Below are positions 25,632 to 34,127 of a DNA stretch of 36,936 nucleotides, piece by piece (positions within the stretch are counted from its first letter, which is position 1; each line of letters opens with the position of its first letter). The position numbers and the translations under genes were made by a program. Under the pieces are notes generated by a model. The model saw only the letters and a program-made list of their open reading frames with translations, ran no database searches and was not told the origin of the DNA. Source of the stretch: Flavobacteriaceae bacterium (GTDB lineage: Bacteria > Bacteroidota > Bacteroidia > Flavobacteriales > Flavobacteriaceae); contig WGBX01000171.1 in NCBI GenBank assembly GCA_015494075.1, forward strand, positions 1-36,936, given 5' to 3'.

Positions 25632-26550
25632 AATCAGCGCGTTGTAAAGGTAAGGTAGAGCATCGTAACAAGCCTTCTTGCTTGGCAATTTCTTTATAAG
25701 GAACTTCTTCAACGGTAAAACCTTGGTCTGCTAACCATTTATTCAAGCGTTTATTTTGTTTTTCGGAAACAACCACTTGTGGAGAAATAGAAAATACATT
25801 GGCAAACATATTATACATTTCGGTTTTGTCGATATGAAATAAATGATCCATGCCAAATAACTCGACTAAAAATTGGTATTGTTTCGTATCTAAAAAACCT
25901 TCTTTATGAATAATAGCTCTATCAAAACCGACCGGCTGAAAAATACAATCCAGATGTAAAGCATTTTCATACGGATCTGTATTTGATTTTTTTAAGTCGA
26001 ACGCAATAACCTGCTTATGAGGAAAAGTTTTCTTTAAAAAATCAACAGCTTCGGCATTTGTTCTGGCAGTGATATATTCCGGATAATCAGGACGACGATA
26101 AGTGCCTACAAAAATATAATCACCCCACGGCATTACATCTCCTCCTTCTATGTGTACTTCTTGTGGTGGTTGAATTATTTTATCTTTATCAAATTCTTCT
26201 AAAATTGGTTTAATGGCTTGAAACTCGGCTTCACGGTCTGGTAAAATATTGGATTTAATAAAAGTATCATCAATAACAAAACCAATATCCCTCACAAAAA
26301 TCTGGTTAACATTTTTTAGCAATTTAGGTCTGTAAACTTGTACGCCATGTTTTTTTAGAACCTTTTCAAAAGCTGACATTTCTTGTATCATATCTTTTTC
26401 TAATGGATATGTGCCAGCCAATACATGTTCACGTGATTTTGGATCATAACATTGTTCGGGAGTCGGTATAGGACCCATAGAGTCTGCACGTCCTAAAATT
26501 ACACTTTTAAGTGGCGATACTTCGTTTTTTATATAAAATTGTTTAACCAT
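25624..26550 (-). CDS. Arginine-deiminase / dimethylargininase superfamily enzyme
   Basis: This 308-residue penta-alpha-beta propeller protein belongs to the guanidine-modifying superfamily. Visible catalytic elements are FVRDIGFV (Arg87-Asp88), HIEGGDVMPWGD (Glu135-Asp138), NALHLDC with His199, and the C-terminal LLRCSTLPLQR with the nucleophile Cys297. The N-terminal LKSVILGRADS segment is also typical. Members hydrolyse arginine or methylarginine, or transfer its amidino group (arginine:glycine-amidinotransferase type). Nothing here decides which. There is no arcB or arcC nearby, which argues against the classical arginine deiminase energy pathway. A TATTTTTG -7 box lies 19 bases upstream of the start, and the HemD-like gene overlaps its end by eight bases. 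Confidence 0.82.
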   Translation of the reverse strand: MVKQFYIKNEVSPLKSVILGRADSMGPIPTPEQCYDPKSREHVLAGTYPLEKDMIQEMSAFEKVLKKHGVQVYRPKLLKNVNQIFVRDIGFVIDDTFIKSNILPDREAEFQAIKPILEEFDKDKIIQPPQEVHIEGGDVMPWGDYIFVGTYRRPDYPEYITARTNAEAVDFLKKTFPHKQVIAFDLKKSNTDPYENALHLDCIFQPVGFDRAIIHKEGFLDTKQYQFLVELFGMDHLFHIDKTEMYNMFANVFSISPQVVVSEKQNKRLNKWLADQGFTVEEVPYKEIAKQEGLLRCSTLPLQRADYE

Positions 26551-26568
26551 TTTTTAAAATTTTCAATT

Positions 26569-26576
26569 CAAAAATA
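26569..26576 (-). promoter_or_regulatory. Promoter -7 box for the deiminase-like/HemD-like pair
   Basis: TATTTTTG on the minus strand fits TAnnTTTG, 18 bases before the ATG at 26550. It is in an A/T-rich stretch with no clear -33 TTG. Confidence 0.35.
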
Positions 26577-26604
26577 CGTTTTTAAATTAAGCTAAAATCA
26601 GCCT

Positions 26605-27483
26605 TTAGGACATTTTAACATAATATTTTAAAATATGTTTAATACTCTCTAAATAACTTACTCCAAATAGATTGACATGCACTAATAAAGGATATAATTG
26701 ATAAATTTTCAGCCGTTTTTCCCAATCTTTTTCAAGGGGAAAAACTTCTTGGTATCGTTCATAAATTTGCGGAGAAAATCCGCCAAAAAGGCTCATCATA
26801 GCTAAGTCCATTTCTCTATGGCCATAGTAAACTGCCGGATCAACCAAAACCGCTTGGCCTTTTAAATTATAAAAATAGTTGCCATGCCATAGATCGCCGT
26901 GTAATAATGCAGGTTTTTCTTCCGGGAGTAATTCGGGTAATTTATGAAATAAACTTTCAAAAGCTTTATGAACATAAACCGGTATTGAATTTCCGGATAA
27001 TTGTAATTGAAATTGTAAGCGTTGTATCCTGTAAAAATCGACCCAATTTGTTTCAAAATGATTTTTTTGCGGTAATGTACCGATGTAATTATCAAATTCT
27101 AATCCAAAATTTTGAGCTGTATTATTATGTAATTTTGCTAAGTTTCGGGCAAAATTATCCGGATTTTCAGTCTCTATCAGCGGTTCAATGTAAGCCATAA
27201 GTAAATATGCATAATTATTAAACACAGCTCGTTTAAAAACTTTTGGGATTTTAAATGCTTGACTCTGCTGCAAAAGGGCCAAACCTTTGGCTTCTTTTTC
27301 AAACATATCGGCATATGAAGAGTCATTAACTTTTATAAAATAATCTTTATCAGTCATTGCCAGGCGATATGTTTGATTGATATCACCACCTTCAATGCGC
27401 TCATAGGCTCTTAATTTGACGGTTTTCCCTTCAATTTGACTAATTTCTTTTTCAAGATGTTTTATAAAGTCAGAATGTAACAT
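26605..27483 (-). CDS. Fructosamine-3-kinase-like protein
   Basis: This 292-residue kinase of the protein-kinase-like/APH superfamily has a glycine-containing lead segment GGDINQTYRLA (about 32-42) and a conserved Lys in YFIKVN. The catalytic loop LLHGDLWHGNYF (Asp197, Asn202) and the metal-binding VLVDPAVYYGHREMDLAM (Asp215) are present. This combination is diagnostic of fructosamine/ketosamine-3-kinases, which phosphorylate sugars attached to protein amines so that the adduct falls off (deglycation). All key residues are present and the length is normal for the family. It lies 48 bases downstream of proS with a hairpin between, so it may be expressed partly by readthrough. Confidence 0.92.
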   Translation of the reverse strand: MLHSDFIKHLEKEISQIEGKTVKLRAYERIEGGDINQTYRLAMTDKDYFIKVNDSSYADMFEKEAKGLALLQQSQAFKIPKVFKRAVFNNYAYLLMAYIEPLIETENPDNFARNLAKLHNNTAQNFGLEFDNYIGTLPQKNHFETNWVDFYRIQRLQFQLQLSGNSIPVYVHKAFESLFHKLPELLPEEKPALLHGDLWHGNYFYNLKGQAVLVDPAVYYGHREMDLAMMSLFGGFSPQIYERYQEVFPLEKDWEKRLKIYQLYPLLVHVNLFGVSYLESIKHILKYYVKMS

Positions 27484-27503
27484 TTAATCTTTTTTAATAT
27501 AAC

Positions 27504-27526
27504 AAATGCCTCTTTTAGAGGCATTT
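27504..27526 (-). terminator. Hairpin between proS and the fructosamine kinase
   Basis: AAATGCCTCT (27504-27513) and AGAGGCATTT (27517-27526) form a perfect 10-base stem with a 3-base loop, directly after the proS stop. The following sequence is A/T-rich but has no T-run, so it may attenuate more than it terminates. Confidence 0.6.
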
Positions 27527-27531
27527 GAGTT

Positions 27532-29007
27532 TTAATAAGCTTTTGCAAATAGTACGCGTTGTTTAGAAGGTTTGCCTGTAAGCATATCCACGCCATCTTC
27601 TTGTGTGTTGTTTAAGGGAATACAACGTATGGTAGCTTTTGTAAGTTCTTTAATTTTTTCTTCTGTTTCGGCTGACCCGTCCCAATGAGCGGCTATAAAA
27701 CCACCTTTGTTTTCCAAAATATCTTTAAACTCTTCAAAGTTGTCTGCTTTTGTAATATGTGTGTCACGGAAATCTGCAGCTTTTTTAAAGAGATTGCTTT
27801 GTATATCTTGTAAAAGTTGTTCGATGTATTCATCAACATTTTCCATAGCTACCGTTTTTTTGCTTAAAGTATCGCGTCGTGCCACCTCAACTGTTCCATT
27901 TTCTAAATCTCGCGGTCCAATAGCAAGGCGTACCGGCACGCCTTTTAATTCATATTCATTAAATTTCCACCCCGGTTTGTAATTGTCACTATCGTCATAT
28001 TTAACGCTAATTCCTTTGTCTTTTAATTTTTTGACAATTTCATTTACTTTATCAGAAATTTCTTTCAGTTGTTCTGTTTTGCGATAAATAGGAATAATAA
28101 CGACTTGAATAGGGGCTAGTTTTGGAGGCAATACCAAACCGTTGTCATCGGAGTGTGTCATAATCAAAGCCCCCATTAATCGAGTAGATACACCCCATGA
28201 AGTAGCCCAAACATATTCAAGCTTGCCTTCTTTAGATAAAAATTTTACATCAAAAGCTTTAGCAAAATTTTGTCCTAAGAAATGTGAGGTGCCTGATTGT
28301 AAAGCTTTGCCATCTTGCATAAGAGCTTCGATGGTATAGGTGTCTTCGGCGCCGGCAAAACGCTCAGTTTCGCTTTTCACTCCTTTTATAACAGGCATTG
28401 CCATGAAATTTTCAGCAAATTCGCCATAAATATTAATCATTTGTTGAGCTTCTTGTACTGCCTCTTCGCGAGTGGCATGTGCCGTATGTCCTTCTTGCCA
28501 TAAAAATTCGGCGGTACGTAAAAATAATCTTGTTCGCATTTCCCAACGCATTACATTTGCCCACTGGTTTACCAAGATGGGTAAATCGCGGTAGGACTGA
28601 ATCCAACGTTTATAGGTATCCCAAATAATAGTTTCAGAGGTAGGACGAATGATTAACTCTTCTTCAAGCTTGGCAGCAGGATCAACTTCTATACCTTTGC
28701 CGTCAGCTGTTGTCCGTAATCTGTAATGTGTAACTACCGCTGCTTCTTTAGCAAAACCATCAACATGCTTGGCTTCTTTACTAAAATAAGATTTGGGTAT
28801 CAATAAAGGAAAATAGGCATTTTCATGACCGGTTTCTTTAAACATTTTATCGAGTTGCGCTTGCATTTTTTCCCAAATAGCATAGCCATATGGTTTAATG
28901 ACCATCATTCCGCGTATACCGGAATTTTCAGCCAATCCGGCTTTTACAACCAATTCGTTGTACCATTTGGAATAATCTTCACTACGTTTAGTTAACTTTT
29001 TGCTCAT
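27532..29007 (-). CDS. proS: Prolyl-tRNA synthetase, short (archaeal/eukaryotic-type) form
   Basis: From ATG 29007 this is a 491-residue class II synthetase. It contains [20 protein letters not shown] (motif 1 region), [15 protein letters not shown] and [20 protein letters not shown] (motif 2), [16 protein letters not shown] and [15 protein letters not shown], with an anticodon-binding domain (QVVIIPIYR onward) and a C-terminal domain ending in [10 protein letters not shown]. It lacks the large editing insertion of the common bacterial ProRS and is of the shorter archaeal-like type that I recall is usual in Bacteroidota. A TTG at 29013 is an alternative start but ATG 29007 is preferred. A TAGCTTTG -7 box lies about 70 bases upstream. 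Confidence 0.97.
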   Translation of the reverse strand: MSKKLTKRSEDYSKWYNELVVKAGLAENSGIRGMMVIKPYGYAIWEKMQAQLDKMFKETGHENAYFPLLIPKSYFSKEAKHVDGFAKEAAVVTHYRLRTTADGKGIEVDPAAKLEEELIIRPTSETIIWDTYKRWIQSYRDLPILVNQWANVMRWEMRTRLFLRTAEFLWQEGHTAHATREEAVQEAQQMINIYGEFAENFMAMPVIKGVKSETERFAGAEDTYTIEALMQDGKALQSGTSHFLGQNFAKAFDVKFLSKEGKLEYVWATSWGVSTRLMGALIMTHSDDNGLVLPPKLAPIQVVIIPIYRKTEQLKEISDKVNEIVKKLKDKGISVKYDDSDNYKPGWKFNEYELKGVPVRLAIGPRDLENGTVEVARRDTLSKKTVAMENVDEYIEQLLQDIQSNLFKKAADFRDTHITKADNFEEFKDILENKGGFIAAHWDGSAETEEKIKELTKATIRCIPLNNTQEDGVDMLTGKPSKQRVLFAKAY

Positions 29008-29072
29008 TTTCAATAGTTTGGTATAATTGTTGCACTAATTTTTTTGCATCATTGTCTTTGCGGACAACAGAT

Positions 29073-29102
29073 TTGCAAAGCTAATTATTTTTTATAAATT
29101 TA
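29073..29102 (+). promoter_or_regulatory. Promoter of the Tyr/Arg-rich lipoprotein gene
   Basis: TTG (29073-29075), a 19-base spacer and TAAATTTA (29095-29102; G to A in the last base of TAnnTTTG) fit the Bacteroidota promoter, with a predicted leader of about 12-15 bases. Confidence 0.5.
29076..29083 (-). promoter_or_regulatory. Promoter -7 box for proS
   Basis: TAGCTTTG on the minus strand is an exact TAnnTTTG box. It abuts the -33 TTG of the divergent promoter, so the two promoters probably interfere. Confidence 0.5.
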
Positions 29103-29121
29103 ACTTTAAAAATTTTGCTTT

Positions 29122-30294
29122 ATGAAAACCGCCGTTCCTTTTCGCACTTTATTTTCCGGACTTTTAAGTTTGACGATACTTGTTTTATTAACCTCTTGCA
29201 ATAGCTATTACAATGTATCAGCTGCTGATGGTATTTATGATGAAGGGCCGGTTTACACTGACAAATCGACACCACAAAATGAAAAATATGACCAAAAGAA
29301 AAATAATGAAGAGGATAATGGTGATACTTTTTATGAAGAATACTTCAAAAATAAAGCGGATTTGTATCAAGACATTAATAACGATGATATAGTCACAGAT
29401 GAGGAATATAATGGCGTAAATTATAACGAAAATGACACAGATGATGATTATTATACGACTAAAGAAGAAGTTTATATCCATAATTATTATGACATAAATC
29501 CTTGGTTTTATACGCCTTATTATCGTTCATATTACCGACCTTATTACCGGCCTTATACTGGCATAAGTTTTTATATAGGTTTTGATTGGGGATTTAATTT
29601 AGGATATAACTATTATGATCCATTTTATGATCCATATTCTTATTGGGGCTATTACCCTAGCTATTATACACCCTATTATGGCAGTTATTATGGTTACGGC
29701 AATTACTATTATGGCTCTTATAATAACTATTACTACTATAACAACAGAACAGCTTATGTAAATGGGAGAAGAAATTATATATCCAGAAGAAATACACTTA
29801 CACAACCCAGTTATAACAGTAATACATCTCGCCGGACTGTTACAAACCAAGATGGTCGCCTAAGGAGAAGCGAAACGCAAACGCGTAGAGGCAGCTCAGG
29901 TGTCAACACAACGAGACAAGGTCGTACTGGCGAATCCGGACGAACAATACGTACAAGACGCACTAATGGGAACGGGAGAACGGAACGATATACAAAACCA
30001 TCAGAGAGATCCAATCGCACATCCAGACAAGATAGAACACAAAGATCAACTCGTGCAAAATACACAAGACAATATCGCCGTTCAGGTTCTGTAAACTACA
30101 ATGCAAATAGGTCACAATATACTAATAGAGAAAGAACAACCGGTCGTAGGACAAAATCTAGTTATTCCGGTAGTAATAGACAACGCAATACGCGTACTTA
30201 CCGTAGCAGGTCTTCTTCAACCAATCGACATTATTCATCAAGAGCACAAAAACATTCTTCCGGCAGTAGTAGTAAGCATGAATCGCGAAGATAA
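29122..30294 (+). CDS. Low-complexity lipoprotein: acidic, Tyr-rich and Arg/Ser/Thr-rich blocks
   Basis: This 390-residue lipoprotein has the lipobox LLTSC (Cys26). Three compositional blocks follow: an acidic, Asn/Asp/Glu-rich stretch (about 36-115); a Tyr-rich stretch (about 117-212, runs such as YYRSYYRPYYRPY and GYGNYYYGSYNNYYYY); and a strongly basic Arg/Ser/Thr/Asn-rich tail (about 213-390). No enzyme domain is seen. I recall a protein of this style next to proS in many flavobacteria, often given meaningless names through composition matches. The opposite charges of the first and third blocks suggest self-association or binding to polyanions at the surface, which is inference. The OmpP1-like barrel gene starts 48 bases downstream. 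Confidence 0.75.
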   Translation: MKTAVPFRTLFSGLLSLTILVLLTSCNSYYNVSAADGIYDEGPVYTDKSTPQNEKYDQKKNNEEDNGDTFYEEYFKNKADLYQDINNDDIVTDEEYNGVNYNENDTDDDYYTTKEEVYIHNYYDINPWFYTPYYRSYYRPYYRPYTGISFYIGFDWGFNLGYNYYDPFYDPYSYWGYYPSYYTPYYGSYYGYGNYYYGSYNNYYYYNNRTAYVNGRRNYISRRNTLTQPSYNSNTSRRTVTNQDGRLRRSETQTRRGSSGVNTTRQGRTGESGRTIRTRRTNGNGRTERYTKPSERSNRTSRQDRTQRSTRAKYTRQYRRSGSVNYNANRSQYTNRERTTGRRTKSSYSGSNRQRNTRTYRSRSSSTNRHYSSRAQKHSSGSSSKHESRR

Positions 30295-30342
30295 ACAGAT
30301 CCAAATTAATCATTTTTAATCACTGCTTAATAACATAATTAT

Positions 30343-31869
30343 ATGAGATTTTTATATACATTTTTTCTGGTTTTTAGTTTTATAGGACTAGTCAATGCTC
30401 AAAATTTTGAAGATGCTTGGCGATATAGTCAAGATAATATATATGGAACAGCACGATTTACTGGTATGTCTGGAGCCTTTAGTTCATTAGGAGGCGATTT
30501 AAGCGCATTAAGTCTAAATCCGGCAGGTGCTACAACCTTTACAACTAATCAGATGTCCGGTTCTTTTTCCTTTTATAATACGCAAAATACAGCTGAATAT
30601 TTTGGCCAAAATACAGTTGATGATTATACCTCATTTGATGACCGTTTTGTAGGAGTAGATCAATTAGGAGCTGTTTGGGTTTTTAAATCAAATACTAGTG
30701 ATTGGAATAAAATTGCTTTAGCCATCAATTATAATAAAGATGCAGATTATGGCAATTTTTACAGAATTAAAGGTCTTAATACAGCAGGTCATTCAGTAAC
30801 TGATTATTTTGTTGATAATGCTAATGGTATTGCTTTGGCAGACCTTAAAATAATTGATGGTTTTAGTGAAGATTATAAATGGCTCGGAGAAAATTTAGGC
30901 TATAATGCACAACAAGCATATTTAGGTTATCAAGCTTACATTATAAATGCGGTTGATCCTAATGATGATACTAATACACAATATGTTTCTAATGCGAATT
31001 ATTCTCAAGTTTATCATCAAAACACAATCAATAGTTATGGTAGTAAAACGCATTTTGATTTTAGTATAGCAGGAACTTATCAGCATGTTTTACAACTGGG
31101 TTTTTCTATATCGGCTTATACTATTGACTATACAGAAAATAATACCATAACCGAAGACCAATATGATCCGGCTTCTGATTTACAGTATTTAAAATTTAGA
31201 AATATTTTACACGTGGAAGGTTCTGGTTTGGGAGTCAAACTAGGCGCTATTTACAAAGTGGCACCAGGCGTCAAATTTAGTCTTGCTTATCATTCGCCAC
31301 AATGGCTTGATATAAATGAATATCTCGAACAAGCTATTCATACAGAAATGAGTAATGGCGATGTGTTTGACATACAACCTGCTATTCAAAATGCTTTTGC
31401 GCCATACAAAATTATAACACCTTCTAAACTTATATTGGGGGCTTCAACAGTCATTAATAAAACTGTTGTTATTTCAGCTGATTATACATATCAAAATATG
31501 AGCAATTTACATTTTAAAGAAAAGGATGATTATGCTGATACAAGTTATTTTGATGCAATTAATGATGCCATTTCTAATGATATGCAACCTGTTCATAAAT
31601 TGAATTTAGGCGGTGAAATAAAATTGTCAAAATTATTTTTACGTGCCGGCACTTATGCGTCAACCTCTCCTGTAAAAACATCTACCAGTTTATTTACCGA
31701 TCAAGGATATTCTTTTGGAACAGGATATAATTTCGGATTATTTGTAATTGATGTAGCTTATATAAACCAACAAACAGAACAATCTAAAACTTTGTTAGCG
31801 CTACCTGACCAAAGTGTTATTGAAGGTGAAACAAGTCGTTATGTTTTAGGTTTAAGATATAATTTTTAA
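30343..31869 (+). CDS. OmpP1/FadL-like outer-membrane protein
   Basis: This is a 508-residue exported barrel. The signal is MRFLYTFFLVFSFIGLVNAQ. The mature N-terminus carries GTARFTGMSGAFSSLGGDLS followed by LSLNPAGATTF, the hatch-like opening of OmpP1/FadL/TodX transporters. Many beta-hairpins follow, ending in SRYVLGLRYNF with the terminal Phe that BAM recognises. FadL relatives pass hydrophobic compounds; flavobacterial copies beside proS are often labelled hemin receptor without proof. It is probably co-transcribed with the preceding lipoprotein and is followed by a good terminator. Confidence 0.85.
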   Translation: MRFLYTFFLVFSFIGLVNAQNFEDAWRYSQDNIYGTARFTGMSGAFSSLGGDLSALSLNPAGATTFTTNQMSGSFSFYNTQNTAEYFGQNTVDDYTSFDDRFVGVDQLGAVWVFKSNTSDWNKIALAINYNKDADYGNFYRIKGLNTAGHSVTDYFVDNANGIALADLKIIDGFSEDYKWLGENLGYNAQQAYLGYQAYIINAVDPNDDTNTQYVSNANYSQVYHQNTINSYGSKTHFDFSIAGTYQHVLQLGFSISAYTIDYTENNTITEDQYDPASDLQYLKFRNILHVEGSGLGVKLGAIYKVAPGVKFSLAYHSPQWLDINEYLEQAIHTEMSNGDVFDIQPAIQNAFAPYKIITPSKLILGASTVINKTVVISADYTYQNMSNLHFKEKDDYADTSYFDAINDAISNDMQPVHKLNLGGEIKLSKLFLRAGTYASTSPVKTSTSLFTDQGYSFGTGYNFGLFVIDVAYINQQTEQSKTLLALPDQSVIEGETSRYVLGLRYNF

Positions 31870-31886
31870 TTATTTAAATTTTATAT

Positions 31887-31909
31887 AATAGCCTGTTTTA
31901 CGGGCTATT
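31887..31909 (+). terminator. Rho-independent terminator after the OmpP1-like gene
   Basis: AATAGCCTG / CGGGCTATT form a 9-base stem (one T-G wobble) with a TTTTA loop, followed by TTTATATT. Confidence 0.75.
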
Positions 31910-31929
31910 TTTATATTATAAAAGCAGCA

Positions 31930-32238
31930 ATGAATTTTAATGACCGTGTTTTAGCAATCGTTAAACAAATTCCGTATGGTAAAGTAACCACCTATGGCAT
32001 TATTGCTGAATATTTAGGCAGTAAACGCAGTGCCCGAATGGTAGGCTGGGCATTAAACAAACAAAAGGGGAACCCTGATATACCTGCACATCGAGTAGTA
32101 AACAAAAAGGGTTTATTAACCGGAAAAATACATTTCGACGGTATTAATTTGATGGAAGAATTGCTTAAAAGTGAAGGTGTTGTTATAAAAAATAATCAAA
32201 TAGTCAATTTAGAAAGATATCTTTGGTTACCTAAATAG
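31930..32238 (+). CDS. Alkyltransferase-like (ATL) DNA-damage-binding protein, MGMT without the acceptor cysteine
   Basis: This 102-residue protein equals the C-terminal DNA-binding domain of O6-alkylguanine transferase. VKQIPYGKVTTYGIIAEYLG begins the domain; KRSARMVGWAL holds the helix-turn-helix with the nucleotide-flipping Arg36. The active site, normally PCHRV, reads IPAHRVVN with Ala53 in place of the alkyl-accepting cysteine. It therefore cannot repair alkylguanine by transfer. ATL proteins bind and flip O6-alkylguanine and hand it to nucleotide excision repair. It begins just past a terminator and ahead of fhs with no shared pathway. Family and missing cysteine are seen directly; the ATL role is known biology of such variants. 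Confidence 0.88.
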   Translation: MNFNDRVLAIVKQIPYGKVTTYGIIAEYLGSKRSARMVGWALNKQKGNPDIPAHRVVNKKGLLTGKIHFDGINLMEELLKSEGVVIKNNQIVNLERYLWLPK

Positions 32239-32301
32239 TCTTTCTCCTAATCTTTTCAAAAAAGCTGCTTATTTTCCAGTAAAAAAATACAAAATAATCC
32301 T

Positions 32302-32309
32302 TAGATTTG
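32302..32309 (+). promoter_or_regulatory. Promoter -7 box for fhs
   Basis: TAGATTTG is an exact TAnnTTTG box, 22 bases before the ATG at 32332. No -33 TTG at the usual distance. Confidence 0.45.
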
Positions 32310-32331
32310 TCATCCGTTAAAATATAATGTG

Positions 32332-34005
32332 ATGAACCAACCTTATTTATCTGATATAGAAATAGCCAACAGTATTAAGCCTGAGAAAATTAAAAAGATT
32401 GCTAAAAAATTAGGCATAAATAGCGATGATTTAGAGCCTTATGGAAAATATAAGGCAAAATTACCTTTGTATTTAATTGATGAAGAAAAAATAAAACAAA
32501 ATCATTTAATTTTAGTTACGGCATTGACACCTACACCTGCCGGTGAAGGTAAAACAACTGTTAGTGTAGGTTTGGCTGACGGTCTAAATAAAATAGGCAA
32601 GCAAGCTACGGTGGTATTAAGAGAGCCATCATTAGGACCGGTTTTCGGTATAAAAGGTGGTGCTGCGGGTGGTGGTTATGCACAGGTAATTCCTATGGAA
32701 GAAATTAATTTACATTTTACCGGTGATTTTGCGGCAGTTGAAAAAGCCAATAATTTACTATCGGCTTTGATAGATAATCATATGCATCATCGTAATGAAT
32801 TACGTTTAGATGTCCGTCAAATTTATTGGAAACGTGTCATGGATATGAATGATCGGGCATTGCGCCATATTGTAGCCGGATTGGGTGGAAAAAATAATGG
32901 CGTTCCTCGTGAAGACGGTTTTAATATCACTCCGGCATCGGAAGTAATGGCTATTTTGTGTTTAGCCAAAGATTTGGTTGATTTAAAAGAAAAATTAGGC
33001 AATATTTTAGTTGGCTTAAATATGGATGGTGATCCGGTCTACGCAAGAGATCTAAAAGCTCAAGATGCTATGACAATTTTGTTAAAAGATGCCATAAAAC
33101 CTAATTTGGTTCAAACACTAGAACACAATCCTGCTATTATTCATGGTGGACCTTTTGCTAATATTGCGCAGGGAACCAATTCGATTATAGCTACTAAAAT
33201 GGGATTATCATTAAGTAATTATGTAGTTACAGAAGCAGGTTTTGGTGCTGATTTGGGTGCCGAAAAGTTTTTAAATATTAAAAGTGTTTATGGTGGCTTA
33301 AATCCCGAAGCGGTAGTTTTGGTAGTAACCATCAGAGCTTTAAGGCATCATGGTGGTCAAAAGAATTTTAATGAACCGGATTTGTCAGCAGTTAAAAACG
33401 GTTTTGGTAATGTTGAGAAACATATAGAAAACATTAAAAAATTTGGTATCACACCAGTGATTGCTATTAATAAATTTCCAAATGACACATTAGAAGAAAT
33501 AAATTTTGTAAAAGAAGCTGCTTCACTAAGCGGCGTTGCTGCCATAGTAGCAGAAGAATGGGCAAAAGGTAGTGAAGGGACAAAAGAATTGGCACAAAGT
33601 GTAGTGGATTTAATCAATCAAAAATCTAATCATTTTAAACCTTTATATAAATGGGCGCAACCTGTACAAGAAAAAATTGCGAAAATTGCTCGTGAAATTT
33701 ACGGTGCTAATGATGTAGAATATTCTAAAAAAGCATTGACAACGATACGTAAAATTGAAAAATTGGGTTATGATCATTTGCCCATTGTTATGGCCAAAAC
33801 ACAAAAATCATTATCAGATAATCCGTCTAAATTAGGTCGTCCTACAAATTTTAATATTTTTGTACGTGAAGTAGATATCAATACCGGAGCAGGTTTTATT
33901 ATTCCGATTTTGGGCAAAATGATGCGGATGCCAGGTTTGCCTTCTAAACCGGCAAGTGAAAATATGCACATTGATGCTGACGGAAAAATAACGGGACTAT
34001 CATAA
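32332..34005 (+). CDS. fhs: Formate-tetrahydrofolate ligase
   Basis: This 557-residue cytosolic enzyme makes 10-formyl-THF from formate, THF and ATP, feeding one-carbon units to purine and initiator-tRNA synthesis. The P-loop-like TPTPAGEGKTTVSVGL lies at about residues 66-81, with LREPSLGPVFGIKGGAAGGG close behind. Further family blocks are GPFANIAQGTNSI and TEAGFGADLGAEKF, and the end GKMMRMPGLPSKPAS is the conserved C-terminal signature. The length is normal for the family. ATG 32332 is preferred to the overlapping GTG at 32329. It is apparently monocistronic; the next gene is convergent. Confidence 0.98.
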   Translation: MNQPYLSDIEIANSIKPEKIKKIAKKLGINSDDLEPYGKYKAKLPLYLIDEEKIKQNHLILVTALTPTPAGEGKTTVSVGLADGLNKIGKQATVVLREPSLGPVFGIKGGAAGGGYAQVIPMEEINLHFTGDFAAVEKANNLLSALIDNHMHHRNELRLDVRQIYWKRVMDMNDRALRHIVAGLGGKNNGVPREDGFNITPASEVMAILCLAKDLVDLKEKLGNILVGLNMDGDPVYARDLKAQDAMTILLKDAIKPNLVQTLEHNPAIIHGGPFANIAQGTNSIIATKMGLSLSNYVVTEAGFGADLGAEKFLNIKSVYGGLNPEAVVLVVTIRALRHHGGQKNFNEPDLSAVKNGFGNVEKHIENIKKFGITPVIAINKFPNDTLEEINFVKEAASLSGVAAIVAEEWAKGSEGTKELAQSVVDLINQKSNHFKPLYKWAQPVQEKIAKIAREIYGANDVEYSKKALTTIRKIEKLGYDHLPIVMAKTQKSLSDNPSKLGRPTNFNIFVREVDINTGAGFIIPILGKMMRMPGLPSKPASENMHIDADGKITGLS

Positions 34006-34019
34006 TATTTCATTGTAGT

Positions 34020-34038
34020 TTACGAAAACACTTCGTAA
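34020..34038. terminator. Weak hairpin between convergent fhs and SpmAB genes
   Basis: TTACGAA (34020-34026) and TTCGTAA (34032-34038) form a 7-base stem with a 5-base loop just past the fhs stop. No T-run follows, so it is a weak candidate. Confidence 0.35.
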
Positions 34039-34127
34039 TCTTAACAGTTTACTCAGAGAATTTATTTCCAAATAATTTGATTGATTGTTTAAATTGGATT
34101 TGATATAAAAATTATTCGGTAATTAAG

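Noticed and set aside
25632-25712. N-terminal extension of the HemD-like protein
   Set aside because: It lies within the deiminase-like coding sequence in another frame and precedes the strand at which HemD domains begin.
29218-30319. Open frames on both strands inside the Tyr/Arg-rich lipoprotein gene
   Set aside because: They come from the simple repeat-like codon composition (TAT, CGA, AAT); their translations are low-complexity Ile/Val or Arg runs with no signals of their own.
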